From assembly GCA_036365515.1 (NCBI GenBank), contig CM070876.1, positions 110,450,310-110,514,309 on the forward strand: a stretch of DNA of 64,000 nucleotides, given 5' to 3'. This document shows, in pieces, positions 24,101 through 34,689 of this stretch (positions are counted from its first letter, which is position 1; the number at the start of each line of letters is the position of its first letter). The notes under the pieces were generated by a model. That model did no database searches. It worked only from the letters and a program-made list of their open reading frames with translations, and was not told where the DNA came from. Origin of the DNA: Torymus aiolomorphi. Taxonomy: Eukaryota; Arthropoda; Insecta; Hymenoptera; Torymidae. A program made the translations under genes and the position numbers.

Positions 24101-27100
24101 CGTTTAGGTTGTTTGATGAGTGTGAAATTATATTTTTTGCACGCCCATTTGCAATACTTTCCTGAAAACTTAGGTGACTACAGCGAAGAGCAAGGTGAGC
24201 GATTTCACGAAGACCTTATAGAAATGGAGAGGAGATATCAAGGCACTTGAGGCATTAATATGATGGCTGACTACTGCAAGATGTTGGAAAGAGAAACTAA
24301 CCCAGGTGATACAAAAAGATCCAGAAATCCTTTACACAGGTCATTTGAGGATAAAAGAACCCGCTATAAGTGAAAAAGAGAAAATTGAATTAGTTTTTTA
24401 AAGACGCAAGGTTTAATGGTCGAGGGTTTAAGAGCTGAGGGTTTCAGTTTTCACTTTTTAAGGGTTTTAAGGGACAGTTAATGGTTTGAGGGTTGATGCT
24501 TTAAGGGTTCAGAGTTTAGTGGTTCATCGTTCAAGGGTTTAAGGGTTCAGGGTTTAAGGGTTGAGGGCTTAAGGGATCAGGATCTGAGGGTTTAAGGGTT
24601 TAAGAGTTCAGGGTTCAACGGTGAAGAGTTTAAAAGTTTGAGGATTAAAGGGCTATGGGTTCAATGTTTAAGGATTCTAGAGTTGGGGATTAAAGGATTC
24701 AGGGTTAAAGGGTTCAGGATTAAAGCGTATTAGTGTTGAGGGCTTCAAGGTTTAGGGTTTAAGAGTTATAAGTTCAAGGGTTCAGGGTTTAGGGGTTAAA
24801 AGGGTCAAAAGCTGAATTTTTCGAATTTTTCGATGTAGGGGTGGTTTTCCGTGATTGAAAAAAAGTAGAGGGAATGTAGTAAATCTCGTTTCGAATTCGG
24901 ATTAAGTGCCTGAAAGTATGTATAGCAGTAGATCTGCAGTCATTTTTAGGCGTATTGTACTAATTTGCCCAATGTTAAAAGCGGAATATTCCGGATTTTT
25001 CAATTTAGGGGTGGTTTTCCACGATTTAAAAAACACTGAGGGGTGATGTCACAAATCTGCATTTGGATTCGGATTCAGCGCCTCAAAATGTGTATAGCTT
25101 TAGATGTGTAGTAATTTTTAGGCAGTTTATAAAAATTTTCCCAATGTTAAAAGCGGAAAATCCCGGATTTTTCGATTTAGGGGTGGTTTTACACGATTTA
25201 AAAAAAACTGAGGGGTGATGGCGCAATTCTGGCTTTGGATTCGGATTCAGCGCGTCAAAATGCATAAGAGGGGTATGTCAAGTCTCAGTAACAGACCACT
25301 TTTTTTTGTGTGCCTGTGTTATTGAAGACTGAAAACGAAGGGAAATAAAAACCCCTTAAGTTGAATAGAATCCTAATAAAAGAGTGGTTTTCGCGTATCT
25401 TTTTCAGCATATTGTTACTTGAGATACTCTTTATCGACGGTTTCAGGGACTTATTTTTTTTCATTTAGTTTGAGTTAATTTCGAGAAAATATTAACGAGT
25501 CAGATTTTTTTTATCAAAAATGCAAATTGACTGATAAAAACCGATACCTATAATTGTTGATAACAGAGCGGTCTCACATCATTTTATGCGATCGTTGACT
25601 TTACGCATGTTGTAATTATTAAATTTAAAAAGAATTCACTAGGTAAGAATATTTGTATTATAACCGATGAAATAACCGAATATTTTGCTGTTTAAGAAGT
25701 TAGCTTAGAATGCATACGCAAAAAATATCGAACTGGCGTAGAGCTAGTGTATGTAAATTTTTTCGATTTCTTTGCGTGCATGTGACCTTTCTATGTGAAC
25801 GATACCAACTACCTGCATTCTTTTGATCTAATAATGGAGCTTCAGTATTTTCTAAGTTTGCAGTTGATTCCACAGGAATACACATTTCCGACTCGAAATC
25901 GCCCTCTGCTGGATCGAAGTCCTTCTCTTTCAATATAATAGGTTTAAGTTTTTCCGCTGCCTCACGTATTTTTTTTGGCATTTCAAAAGACGAACTTTTG
26001 TTTCTTTTGGATGCAATTTCTTCTTCTTCATCGCTCGAAACAATGATCTTTTTACAACGATTTTCTCGCAAACTTTTGTCTTGTAACTTTTTGTACTCCT
26101 CTTCAATTTCGGATGTGTACTGAGCAATGTCAAGCTTTTTGTTAATCTCTTCATAGGAGTAAGACACTGTAAAAGAAATTTTAATAAAATATCTATTCAC
26201 TAATTCTCGCTCCCTGATAATCTTACAGAATAATATTGTTTTTTATTTAAACAAAATAGACAAAACTAATCCACAAAAATTTAATTTCTTTATTCTTTTC
26301 AAGACGAGGCATAATTTTAACAAATTATTTTTTTTGATACAACATAAAACTAAATAATATTTTTGACATTACCTTATAAAAATATAAATTATATTGTCAA
26401 TAGTATATTACGCAACAAGGGTTGAAAGTAGATGTTTGTTACAAGAGTCGAGTATACTATTTTTAACCTCTACTTAACAGGCAAATGTTGAATTTTGTGC
26501 CTCGAAATTAAAAAAATTAAAAAAAAACACTTTATCGTAAGTACTTGGTAATAAATTGCTTTAAAATTGCACAATAAAATAAAAATGCGTGAAGTAGGTA
26601 ACTTTTGCATGATTTATACTATAAGTAATTAAGGGATAATATTTTTAGTATTACTTCGGATTATGTACGCGCACGGTGATTTTACCTGCGTTCAAAAAAT
26701 GTTATTAATATTAAACAGCTAATATTGCAATTTCAAAATTCATAAGGTGCACTCAGAATATCTTGACTCATGTAATTGCTGTGCTAGCTTTTCAGTGATA
26801 AAATTAACCCGAGAGAGATATATCATTTTTTTCGAACTTGTTTCGTAATGTATTATTTTCATAACATTATTATAGCTTTTATAGCACTGTGTGACCTAAG
26901 CCCGCACTTAGGTCACGCCTATCCGTGACCTAAGTAGTACTTTTTTGCACCGTGTTTATCGCACTCGCTACGCTCGTGCGCTAACCTCACGGTGCAAAAG
27001 AGGACTACTTAAGGCTCGGATAGGCGTGACAGCGGGCTTAGGTAGGCAGTGCTTAAAATATTATACGATACTTGTGACCTAAGGAGCACTCTGCACGGCG

Positions 27101-27420
27101 TAATTAGGTCCCTCGCTGCGCTCGGGCCCTAACTTCGCGCCGTGCAAAAAAGTGCTACTTAGGTCACATGTATCGTAATGTACTATATTAAAACATTAAT
27201 TCGTACATGTCTCCCAATAAATTTTTGTCATTGAGCATACGTTCCAGTTCTCATCTGGAACTTGCCGACTTACTACGGCTCTCATTATTCTTTTCGAATC
27301 GTCCCAAGGAGGCCATACTACGGTTTTACCGTCTTCCAGCATCCAAAAATCAGGTACGATTTCGGCTATGTCATCTTCCTCGAAGACCCCGATGTACCAT
27401 CCTTTCTCATCAGCAAGCAT
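15019..27420 (-). CDS. DUF4806-domain protein, eight-exon gene model
   Basis: The exons on the minus strand are 27420-27207, 26166-25813, 17444-17340, 17263-17165, 17090-16986, 15767-15568, 15462-15306 and 15116-15019. They total 1332 nt (443 aa plus stop). Every join keeps phase and each intron has GT-AG ends. The N-terminal exon matches the usual start of insect DUF4806 proteins (GWYIGVFEEDD, IVPDFW, VVWPPWDD). Exon 2 is charged with an SSDEEEE run and Lys patches that look like nuclear signals. The C-terminal exons carry the DUF4806 domain: VRKILPVQTKKEFDLLNERL, YLRIVGGSNISNCI, LYSFKGRNKCNF, and VMDWLRQTKTRINSAK at the end. The function is unknown. Related insect proteins are numerous and often close to transposons. 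The start Met is my choice, and an upstream exon is possible. Intron 2 (25812-17445) holds a 6.7-kb palindrome. Confidence 0.8.
15124..15183. repeat. (AAT)n microsatellite
   Basis: About 20 uninterrupted AAT units in the last intron of the DUF4806 gene, immediately upstream of its final acceptor. Confidence 0.95.
16090..16266. mobile_element. Palindromic MITE, module B (TATAGCACTG ends)
   Basis: An inverted repeat beginning TATAGCACTG and ending CAGTGCTATA, with inner GTCACGCCTATCCGTG and GGATAGGCGTGAC arms. Related copies are at 26875, 36815 and 39172. It lies in an intron of the DUF4806 gene. Confidence 0.7.
16267..16560. repeat. Two adjacent hairpins
   Basis: The first hairpin, 16291-16375, has arms AGTCGATTATTTAGCT and AGCTAAATAATCGACT around a GAGCGAAGCGAG core. 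The second, 16380-16560, is centred near 16495. They sit directly beside the module B MITE and end TAATGTACTAT, as other module A copies do. Confidence 0.55.
16570..16985. other. Intronic sequence
   Basis: AT-rich intron of the DUF4806 gene with nothing else recognised. The part next to 16985 resembles the intron portion of the 175-bp exon repeat and may be a decayed edge of a fourth unit. Confidence 0.5.
16986..17444 (-). repeat. Three tandemly duplicated phase-1 exons
   Basis: These are three units of about 175 bp, each with an exon of 105, 99 or 105 nt, an acceptor ATAG and a donor GTAC or GTGC. The encoded pieces align: SGENDLRGS...EFSSSPSQ, SGENHPRGP...EFGSPPRQ and IGEDDRHGF...ESGSPAHN. 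Each ends with Thr or Lys followed by a split codon. All start and end in phase 1, so any of them can be skipped or combined without changing frame. The separating introns are 76 and 74 bp. They lie between exons 2 and 3 of the domain-coding part. Confidence 0.75.
17505..17640. mobile_element. Palindromic MITE, module A copy
   Basis: Hairpin containing ATACGATAC and the GCTGCGCTCGAGCGC core, with arms CACGACGTGAA and TTCACGCCGTG. Similar to 27058-27185. Confidence 0.5.
17641..18640. other. Intronic sequence
   Basis: AT-rich with no gene or clear repeat. A GC-richer patch at 18100-18360 contains the inverted words GCGATTCCCGCAGTCGAG and CTCTCGCGGGATCGC. Confidence 0.4.
18690..19480. repeat. 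About 172-bp subterminal tandem repeats, left arm
   Basis: Four to five units, each with GCTGAATCCGAATCC, CATCACCCCTCAG, AAACCACCCCTAAA and TATTCCGCTTTTAAC. A further unit follows at 19850-20060. The right arm has two to three units in inverse orientation (24830-25260). Short ORFs crossing the units are by-products. Confidence 0.8.
19500..20540. repeat. Degenerate telomere-like array, left arm
   Basis: Long runs of variants on CCCTGAACCCTTAAAC at 19500-19830 and 20110-20540. They resemble but do not equal the insect telomere repeat CCTAA. The same type of array occurs inverted at 24405-24815. Confidence 0.8.
20558..22537 (-). pseudogene. Transposase-like protein, left copy of palindrome
   Basis: The frame opens with ATG at 22537 (MADISNISIMM). 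It has an N-terminal Cys-rich part (CYICGKF, CCTCLTMLNRW, CDDCYFC) that may bind zinc. A middle acidic region follows, then a C-terminal half with FPCFLCLWDSRDRI, LPPLHIKPGLMKQF, YLSDHFPGLS and EEQGERFHQDLKEMERRY. This family of uncharacterised proteins is widespread in insect genomes as transposon-derived copies. The frame is cut by TGA at 21511-21509, where the right copy has a sense codon. Length without the stop is about 660 aa. Confidence 0.75.
22690..24375 (+). pseudogene. Transposase-like protein, right copy of palindrome
   Basis: Inverted paralogue of the left copy with the same C-terminal motifs. It lacks most of the N-terminal Cys region, has a deletion plus frame change near 23615-23690, another frame break near 23910, and TGA at 24248. 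It keeps sense where the left copy has its TGA, so the two copies complement each other as evidence for the ancestral frame. Confidence 0.75.
24405..24815. repeat. Degenerate telomere-like array, right arm
   Basis: Variants on TTTAAGGGTTCAGGG, the inverse of the left array, and shorter. Confidence 0.8.
25320..25812. other. Intronic sequence
   Basis: Between the palindrome and exon 2 of the DUF4806 gene. No gene or repeat recognised. Confidence 0.4.
26167..26874. other. Intron 1 of the DUF4806 gene, unique part
   Basis: AT-rich. Only splice borders at its edges are recognised: acceptor TTTCTTTTACAG at the exon 2 side. Confidence 0.5.
26875..27185. mobile_element. Composite hairpin MITE (modules B and A)
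   Basis: Module B (26875-27055, TATAGCACTG ends, core ACTCGCTACGCTCGTG) is followed directly by module A (27058-27185), which runs from TATACGATACTTGTGACCTA to TAGGTCACATGTATCGTA around CCCTCGCTGCGCTCGGG. It lies in intron 1 of the DUF4806 gene, 20 bp from the exon 1 donor. Confidence 0.75.
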
Positions 27421-30170
27421 TCTTCACGAAAAATAACAGGATTCTCTATAAATAGAGTTAAGAACTATCATTAAATCTTAACGCGATGTTACGTTGGTTG
27501 TTATTAGTATAAGGTTATAAGATTGCTACTTTTATAAAATATAAGGTCATTAAGAAGTGTTTTGAAGACTTGTTGTAATACACATGAATTTTGCATAAAT
27601 ATAAATATTCTATAAATTTTTTTTTTATTACTAAATTTTAAAATCCGTTTAATAATATATCACTAATAGATTATAGAATATACAAAAATATAAATCAGCA
27701 CTTGAACATCATATGAAGTTAAATACAAACTTGAGTATTAAAATTTAATATCTAGTAACACACGTCTTTGAAACTCGCACGGAATAGTGTCCCCCGTACA
27801 ATATAAACATTAATTGCGTAACAAGGATCCAGATAGCATGAAAAGTTGCGACGCTGTTTGGGTGAGAGAAAAGAATGTGAGGAATATTACTCCGAGAAGG
27901 TCGAAGTGCTCGTTCGCTTTCTGCCTAAAACTGCCGCTCAGGTATCAGTTTGAGAACATGTCGCTTCGCCGACATACCATTTCTCTGTATGAAAGACTCG
28001 AATATTTGTGTATGTGAGGTAGCTTGCATCAATTGGGCGAAGATGTTTGCGGGTCTGCGAGAATGAGGCCGCGGGAGTCGCCGGAGAGAAGAAGCGTCGG
28101 CTCAGTGTTTCACCAGATCCTGAGTGGAAGAGTCCAGTGCGATGAACACCTAGCAATGTAATCTAAGGTAAGTTTACTCAAACGCAAAAACTCAAACACA
28201 TTTTTTACTCTCTTACTAATGTTTTATTTCATTGAATTTATATTTATGTTGTCGATTTTTTCACGTGTTTTCGAATTTGAAACTCAATAAATATTCATCG
28301 ATTTAACCAAATATTTATTTATAAATGTATTGATAATTTTATTTATACTTCTAAATTATCTAATAACATTGCACAAAACAATCATATTACTATAGAATTA
28401 CTTAGATATAACTATTTAAAAAACTAATTTCGATTTAAAGGATAAATAAAAATTTTACATTGATCTTATTAAATTTTAAATAAAAAGTTATAACGACGTA
28501 GTCAGTTACCTATAATACAAAGGTTAAGGCTAATTGTAAAAATTATGCATGTATGATGTTACCCATAAAGAGCACTCCCACCACAAAAAATGTTTCGGCA
28601 ATTTTTACACTGCTCGTAACTCTGAATCCGACAGGAAACCAGGCGTACAATTCTACGTCAGCTTAACAGCACGGCTATGAATCTATGATAACAGCGGTGA
28701 TGATCTTACAGTCAAGTATATTTTTGAGGTTGGTGTGATTTGACGTTGCGGCCGATGGTCATGTCGCTTAAAAAATTAAAAAAAAAAAAAAAGACTATTG
28801 GTTGAGCTGTCAATAAGCTCGTCCGAACTATGTAACAAATATCTCGAAGTTGATCAAGAGGTTGTCTGTAGTAAATATCGCGCGACCTAACTGCGGAAAT
28901 CTTCGTCAACGGTGATATTTGTTACAGGACTCGAGAAACAGAAAAAGAGGCAAATTACTCGTGTGATGTAGATGCGACGGCGGAAAAGTGACATCGATAT
29001 TTTACAAGAAGAAGATGAGGATACTTGACTTCCATGAATTATAGCTGACGAGAATAGCGGAAAATTTGTTGCTGCTTCAGTTTATTGTGCACATATTATA
29101 TGTAAACAAGTAACATTACAGTATCTATCTTTAGTTTAAATCATAAATATGTTTTTTTTAAACTTAACCCTTTATTGCAAACGTATTGATTATTATACAT
29201 GATAATTTTCGAATTATATTAACAGTATTCAAAGAAAATCTTCATTATATTAAAATTTTGTAAACTATTGATTATAATATTATAATTTTTTTACCATTTT
29301 AAAATTATTATAATCGTTCATCAAGGAAGATCAATTTAAAATTTGAAAAATTTCTTAAACGGTAAAAATACGTAATAAAACTTGATATTTTAGATTACAC
29401 AATGATCAGTTGTAAATTATATATTTTCTATAATTCTAATAGAATAATTATTCTATTATTCTTATTCATTTTTCTAGATTTCATATAATTTCTTTCGAAC
29501 TGTACTTGCGAGAATTAATAACAAATATATTTTCACTACAGAATTGGAAGCTGTTCCATTGGATATAAATGTACGAGTACATTCTACATCTGATGTAAGA
29601 TTTGACTAAGGTCAACTACGAATTTGAAGTCGAATGGTTTTTTTATCTTACCGAAACGATAAGGATCTAGGTAATTCAACAAAACTACTAATAGCGGAAA
29701 CATTTTTTCTATATTATTCATAACTATTATTGCAATATTAATTTGTTCTAAGATATTTACGTAATAAATATAATTCTATTTCTATCTGTACTAGTATACT
29801 TTTGATGCATATATTCATATTAATAATTTTTTTTCTTTTATCTGAATATAATTCGATTAAATGTATGATTTCTTCTCTAATTTTGTTACTTGTTCATGTT
29901 TCATAATAATAATCATATTTTTTGCTTTCGTCTTATTATGACATTATTATCTCTTATTATTTATTATTAAATCTTTCTTTATCTCTTTGTTCTCAGGCCC
30001 CAATACGCAAAAGCTCAACACATCTTTTACTCTCTTACTAATATTTTTTTTATAGCGAAAGATTAACGTATCATATTCAATTATATGGAAAGTAAAGTAG
30101 AATGACCTCGCATAGGCAATTCAAATTTTCTGTAACTTAACTGATTGAAAAACTTAAATAAGCATATCCA
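27421..30170. other. No gene supported
   Basis: Upstream of the DUF4806 gene. A GC-richer patch at 27815-28170 ends in a good donor (AAGGTAAGTTT) on the + strand and could be an untranslated exon. A 50-bp segment at 28182 (CTCTTACTAATGTTTTATTTC) is repeated at 30005. The rest is AT-rich with nothing recognised. Confidence 0.4.
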
Positions 30171-30430
30171 CGGCTGGACGCAAGATCGCTCTATCTCGGC
30201 TGCCGCTTCGAGAATGCTCTATCTCGGTGCCAGATTCAAGAATGCTATATCTCTGCTGCCGCTACAAGAATGCTCTATCTCGGCGCATTTGACGACCATC
30301 TCAACTGAGATTCTTGTTTGAGATAGAGCATTCTTGAGTCCGGCGCAGAGATAGAGCGTTCTTGAGTACGGCGCCGAGATAGAGCGTTTTCGAAGCGAAA
30401 ACTGAAATAGAACGATCTTGCATGCAGCCG
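30171..30430. repeat. Hairpin built of inverted 32-bp repeats
   Basis: Three to four units of the type AATGCTCTATCTCGG are followed by as many units in inverse orientation (CCGAGATAGAGCG). The ends are CGGCTGGACGCAAGATCG and CGATCTTGCATGCAGCCG. The arms can pair over the whole 260 bp. Confidence 0.8.
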
Positions 30431-30867
30431 TAATTTATTAAAGTTTTAAAGTTTTGAAACTACATTAATTTGATTAATAATAAATTATTTTATTATAAAT
30501 GTTAAAAGATAATATTTAATGAATGAATTGAAAATGTTACCTTATATAACTTACATATTGCAATAATTGCAATATCAAAGTATATTTAAATTAATAAATC
30601 TTCAAAAACTTTCTATTTTTAGAATGATTCAATATTTTCAGTCTATACTACAAATATTTCAACATTGCTACTATAATATGAAAAGAAGTATATTACATTT
30701 AATACGTATTTTTATCCATATTTAAAATAAGGCATCTAAAAACATGTATGATGGTATTTTATGTATAAAAAATTTCTTCTCTCAGTGCAATAGTTTAAAA
30801 TATGCATTGATATACCTTTTGTTAATTATGAGATATATAATTTTAAACTAATAAGTATGCGTAAGTA

Positions 30868-31007
30868 TGCATTTGTCTCTCTCTCTCCCCCCCTCTCTCT
30901 CCCTCTCCCTCACTCCCTCTTTCTCTCTCTCTTTTACACAGATCTACGCTTACACGTATAATACATAACCACACGTACGTACATCCACACACACACACAC
31001 ACACACA

Positions 31008-31039
<32 letters not shown>

Positions 31040-31047
31040 CGGACGCA

Positions 31048-31114
<67 letters not shown>

Positions 31115-31310
31115 CCACACACACACACACACACACCAAACACGCAAACAAATATACACACACATACACGCACACACTCACACACACATACTACATACAC
31201 ACATCCTACATTCCTACACACACAAACACACACAAACAGACACCCTGGCACATACTCACACAGACGCATGCAGATACACCCACACACACACTTTAGCTCA
31301 CCACACATGA
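30868..31310. repeat. CT and CA/GCAC microsatellites
   Basis: A pyrimidine tract (30868-30937) is followed by (CA)n with an inner (GCAC)n block (about 30985-31300). The long ORFs through it are repeat artefacts. Confidence 0.95.
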
Positions 31311-31439
31311 TCTCTCTTCTTCTTTATTTCGCAAATGAAAACATTAATCGAATAGTATTGCAATAATTGGTTATACCTATCGTCAAATCTAAAGAACATT
31401 TTAATTAATGAAAATTAAATTTATTTATTTTTTTAGTGT

Positions 31440-32916
31440 ATATATATGGAATAAGAAGAAATTTCGCGTAAACCACGAATTCAAGAAAACGAACTGGAAG
31501 CCCGTATTCAGCAAGACACGTCCGGCGTTTGGTAATGGCAGAGAAAGCTTCAGTATTAAAAGAATTTAATGAAGATTTCATTCAGCATTTATAGTCGTGT
31601 AAAAATAAACAGATTGAGAATTGTGATGGGTATTCTTTAGATGAACAAAAAAATTACGACCTTAAATTAAACAACATAGACAATAACACCTGCATTGGAA
31701 TCTCTAGCACCTGTATTAAAATTTGTCCAGTCAATGATGACGATCACTCGATAAATCCAGTTCATGATAATTACTTGGAAAATAACGATGTCGCTCCATT
31801 AGACGTAGACATTGAGAAGGAAAAACAAAATGATTATGATGATATTTTATTCATACAAGATATAAGTGCTATCCATAACGAATGTAATTATGAAAGTGAT
31901 ATTTTTGAAGAATTCGAAACGCAAGTATCTTCCGAAAAAGAAAAGCACGATATACAAACGATATACTAATTGAATTGAGAAAAAATACCGACGCGGCATT
32001 CCCAAAAGATGCCCGGACTCTCTTGAAAACACCTAGATCTACTGAAATTCATAGCATGGAAACGGGCCAATACTTCCATTATGGAATCAGAAGTGCAATT
32101 ACCACATTCATTACAACATCCTTGCATAAAGGAATCACTCTCGATTGTATTGAACTTCTTGTAAATATTGACGGCGCTCCTTTAGCTAAATCATCTGAAA
32201 AAGGGCTATGGATTATTTCATGCTCTGAAAATACTGTCAAAGAAGTAGAAGTTATTGGAATATATCATGGAGAGGATAAGCCATCTGATTGCAATATATT
32301 GCTGAAAATGTTTTGTGAAGAAATTACGTTATTGATAAATAATTCTATCGAGTACAAAGGAAAAACTTACCCTGTAAAATTTCATGCTCTGGTGTGCGAT
32401 GCACCTGCAAAGGCATATGTTTTAAATGTGAAGTATCATACAGGTTACAGTAGCTGCACGAAGTGTGATATTGAAGGGGACTATCAACATCATAAAGTTT
32501 GTTTTCCAACTGGAAGTGGAGCTTTGCGAACTGATGAGGGATTTAAAAATTATCTCTATGTTGATGATTATCAACATGGACGTACAACTTTGAGTTACAT
32601 TCCAAACTTCGGATGTATAACAAATGTTGTCATTGACTATATGCATTTGATATGTTTGGGTGTTATGCTGAAAATGATAGAGCTATGGATGAATGGTCCT
32701 ACAAACGTCAAGTTACTTGAAAAGCAACGGAAAGATATTTCCGACAGACTGGTTAATTTGAAAAATTTCATGCCTTGAGATTTCAGTAGAGTTCCTAGGC
32801 AATTGAAGAACGTCAGACGTATTTGGAAAGCTCACGAACTTCGTCAATTTCTTCTGTATTCAGGCCCCGTCGTGTTATTTGGAATTTTACATGAAAATTT
32901 ATATAAACATTTTTTA
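31440..32916 (+). pseudogene. DNA-transposon transposase, N-terminal part
   Basis: Typical insect transposase-derived protein of the type with FPKDARTLLKT, NIDGAPLAKSS, VCDAPAKAY, YHTGYSSCTKCDIEG and IDYMHLICLGVMLKM. Lesions are TAG near 31592, a frame change near 31970 and an in-frame TGA at 32776-32778. The frame is then cut at TTA 32914-32916. The remaining C-terminal part lies in the same orientation at 46576-47270. The superfamily is not assigned with confidence. Confidence 0.8.
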
Positions 32917-34090
32917 GGCACGACTGCTGCTCGGAAGAGCCTTATAATTTCGCCAGAGCGAAAATTGTCTGACTTCAAAAACTAATAATTTGATACAAGA
33001 AAAGTCTTTTCCAGTCAAAATGAGTGCGTTTTAAGCGTTTTCTGTGATGTATGTATGTCTGTACGCCCGTATGTACGCAAGTTCCTCGATTATCTCATTG
33101 AATTTTCAACCGATTCCATCGGAATCGCGGAAAAATACTCCTCTAATTATACCTAAGTCCTGGTTCTCAATTGAGATAGATCGATGAAAAATTTAAAAAA
33201 TGCGAGCACAAAGAAATATTTCAAAATATCGATTTTTAAGCTTAATGACTAGAAAAATTAATTTGAAGCTTATATCTACAGGTCTAACTGCTAAAACTAA
33301 TTAAAATACACCTTTTATCTGTTGGACACTTTTTTCTACGAGCAATATTTGCCAAGATAACTGCGAAAAACGGCAAAAAAGGCCAAAAATGGGCGATTTT
33401 CGACTATCACTTGACAGAATTTGATTTTACACAAAAATGTTAAATACAAAATTTGGAGATAATATTTAAACAAAACTTTTTTCTATTTATCACTTTTGTG
33501 TAAAATGAACTCCTGATAAGTTACACTTATAAAAACGATTTTAAACGCCAAAATATACATAAAATGCACGATTTTCGACTATAACTTGACAGGATTTGAT
33601 TTTACACAAAAGTGTAGAATACAAAAGTTTTAGATAATATTAAAACAAAACTTTTTCCTATTTAACATTTTTGTGTAAAATCAACTCCTAATAAGCTAAT
33701 CTGATAAAAACGATTTTAAACGCCAAAATATACATAAAATGGACGATTTTCGGCTATAACTTGACAGAATTTGATTTTACATAAAAATATTAAATACAAA
33801 AGTTGTACATAATATTAAAACAGATCTTTTTCCTATTTAACATTTTTGTGTAAAATCAACTCCTAATGAGCTAATCCGATAAAAACGATTTTAAACGCTA
33901 CAATATACATAAAGTGGACAATTTTCAGCTATAACTTGACAGTATTTGATTTTACACAAAAATATTAAATACAAAAGTTGTAGATAATATTTAAACAAAA
34001 CTTTTTCCCATTTAACATTTCCATGTAAAATCAATTTCTGACGAGTTAGACTTATAAAAACGATTTTAAGCGCTTAAATATACATAACTA
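32914..34090. repeat. TTAGGCACGACC repeat family, copy 1
   Basis: It starts TTAGGCACGACTGCTGCTCGG, followed by a small hairpin (TTTCGCCAGAGCGAAAA) and a block with ATGTATGTATGTCTGTACG. Four tandem units of about 175 bp follow, with TTGACAGAATTTGATTTTAC and AAAAACGATTTTAAACGCC. It is non-coding. Confidence 0.7.
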
Positions 34091-34671
34091 GTGATTGGCG
34101 TACTAATAGTAACAATAATAATAAAACCAAATTCGCTCTATCTTTTGTAATTAAATGGATATTCCTAAAAACTGCAATTGAAACAACCTCTCTTATAATA
34201 ACGTTATATAGTTCTAATGATTTAAGACGAAAGGAAAAAAATCTAATAATAAATTGATCGAAAATAAAATGCTGTAAAATGTTAATACATTAATGATTGT
34301 AAAACCGCTGACTTCTGAAATGGAAGTCGCTCTTAAATGACCTTTTATCAATTATTGCGATTGTTTTCATTATCAGATTATATAAAAATATCATAGAAAA
34401 TTAAAAAATAGAATTGTACTCTATAATAAAAGAATGGTTCACGTGTATGTGTGCGTAAATAGAATTTTCTCTTTCCATCTTGATACGGTGGGCGCGCTGA
34501 TAATCCGTGTGATATACATATGTATAAAGCTATCGACGATCGACTTGCGTAACATACCGACAACATTCAATCCTCCAAAATAACATTTTTGAATATGTAA
34601 GACATTGACTCTTTATTGTGAATGCGTCAGATAGCTTTTGCCAGCAGAATACTGATATCTGCAGTTTTTAG
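34091..34671. other. No feature recognised
   Basis: AT-rich sequence between repeat copies 1 and 2, with no gene. Confidence 0.4.
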
Positions 34672-34689
34672 ACACGACCGCTTCTCGTT

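Larger units (their letters stand above)
18641..25318. mobile_element. 6.7-kb palindromic DNA-transposon pair
   Basis: The ends are CACAGGCACAC followed by an A run and AGTGGTCTGTTACTGAGACT, with the exact inverse at the other end. Inward from each end come repeats of about 172 bp, then a degenerate CCCTGAACCCTTAAA-type array, then a transposase gene reading outward from a centre near 22600. The target duplication is TTA, or TATT if the terminal A is counted in the element. The right half has lost about 200 bp of gene and most of its array. Two head-to-head copies of one element, or a foldback derivative, would give this shape. The superfamily is not certain. It lies in an intron of the DUF4806 gene. 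Confidence 0.85.

Noticed and set aside
25700..26200. A stand-alone 166-aa ORF
   Set aside because: Its ends run into intron. Splice sites at 26167 and 25812 make it an internal exon of the DUF4806 gene.
27814..28156. Small ORFs on both strands in the GC-richer patch
   Set aside because: No domain or start context. At most an untranslated exon.
30843..31308. Long Cys/Val-rich ORFs on the minus strand
   Set aside because: They are translations of CA/GCAC microsatellite in different frames.
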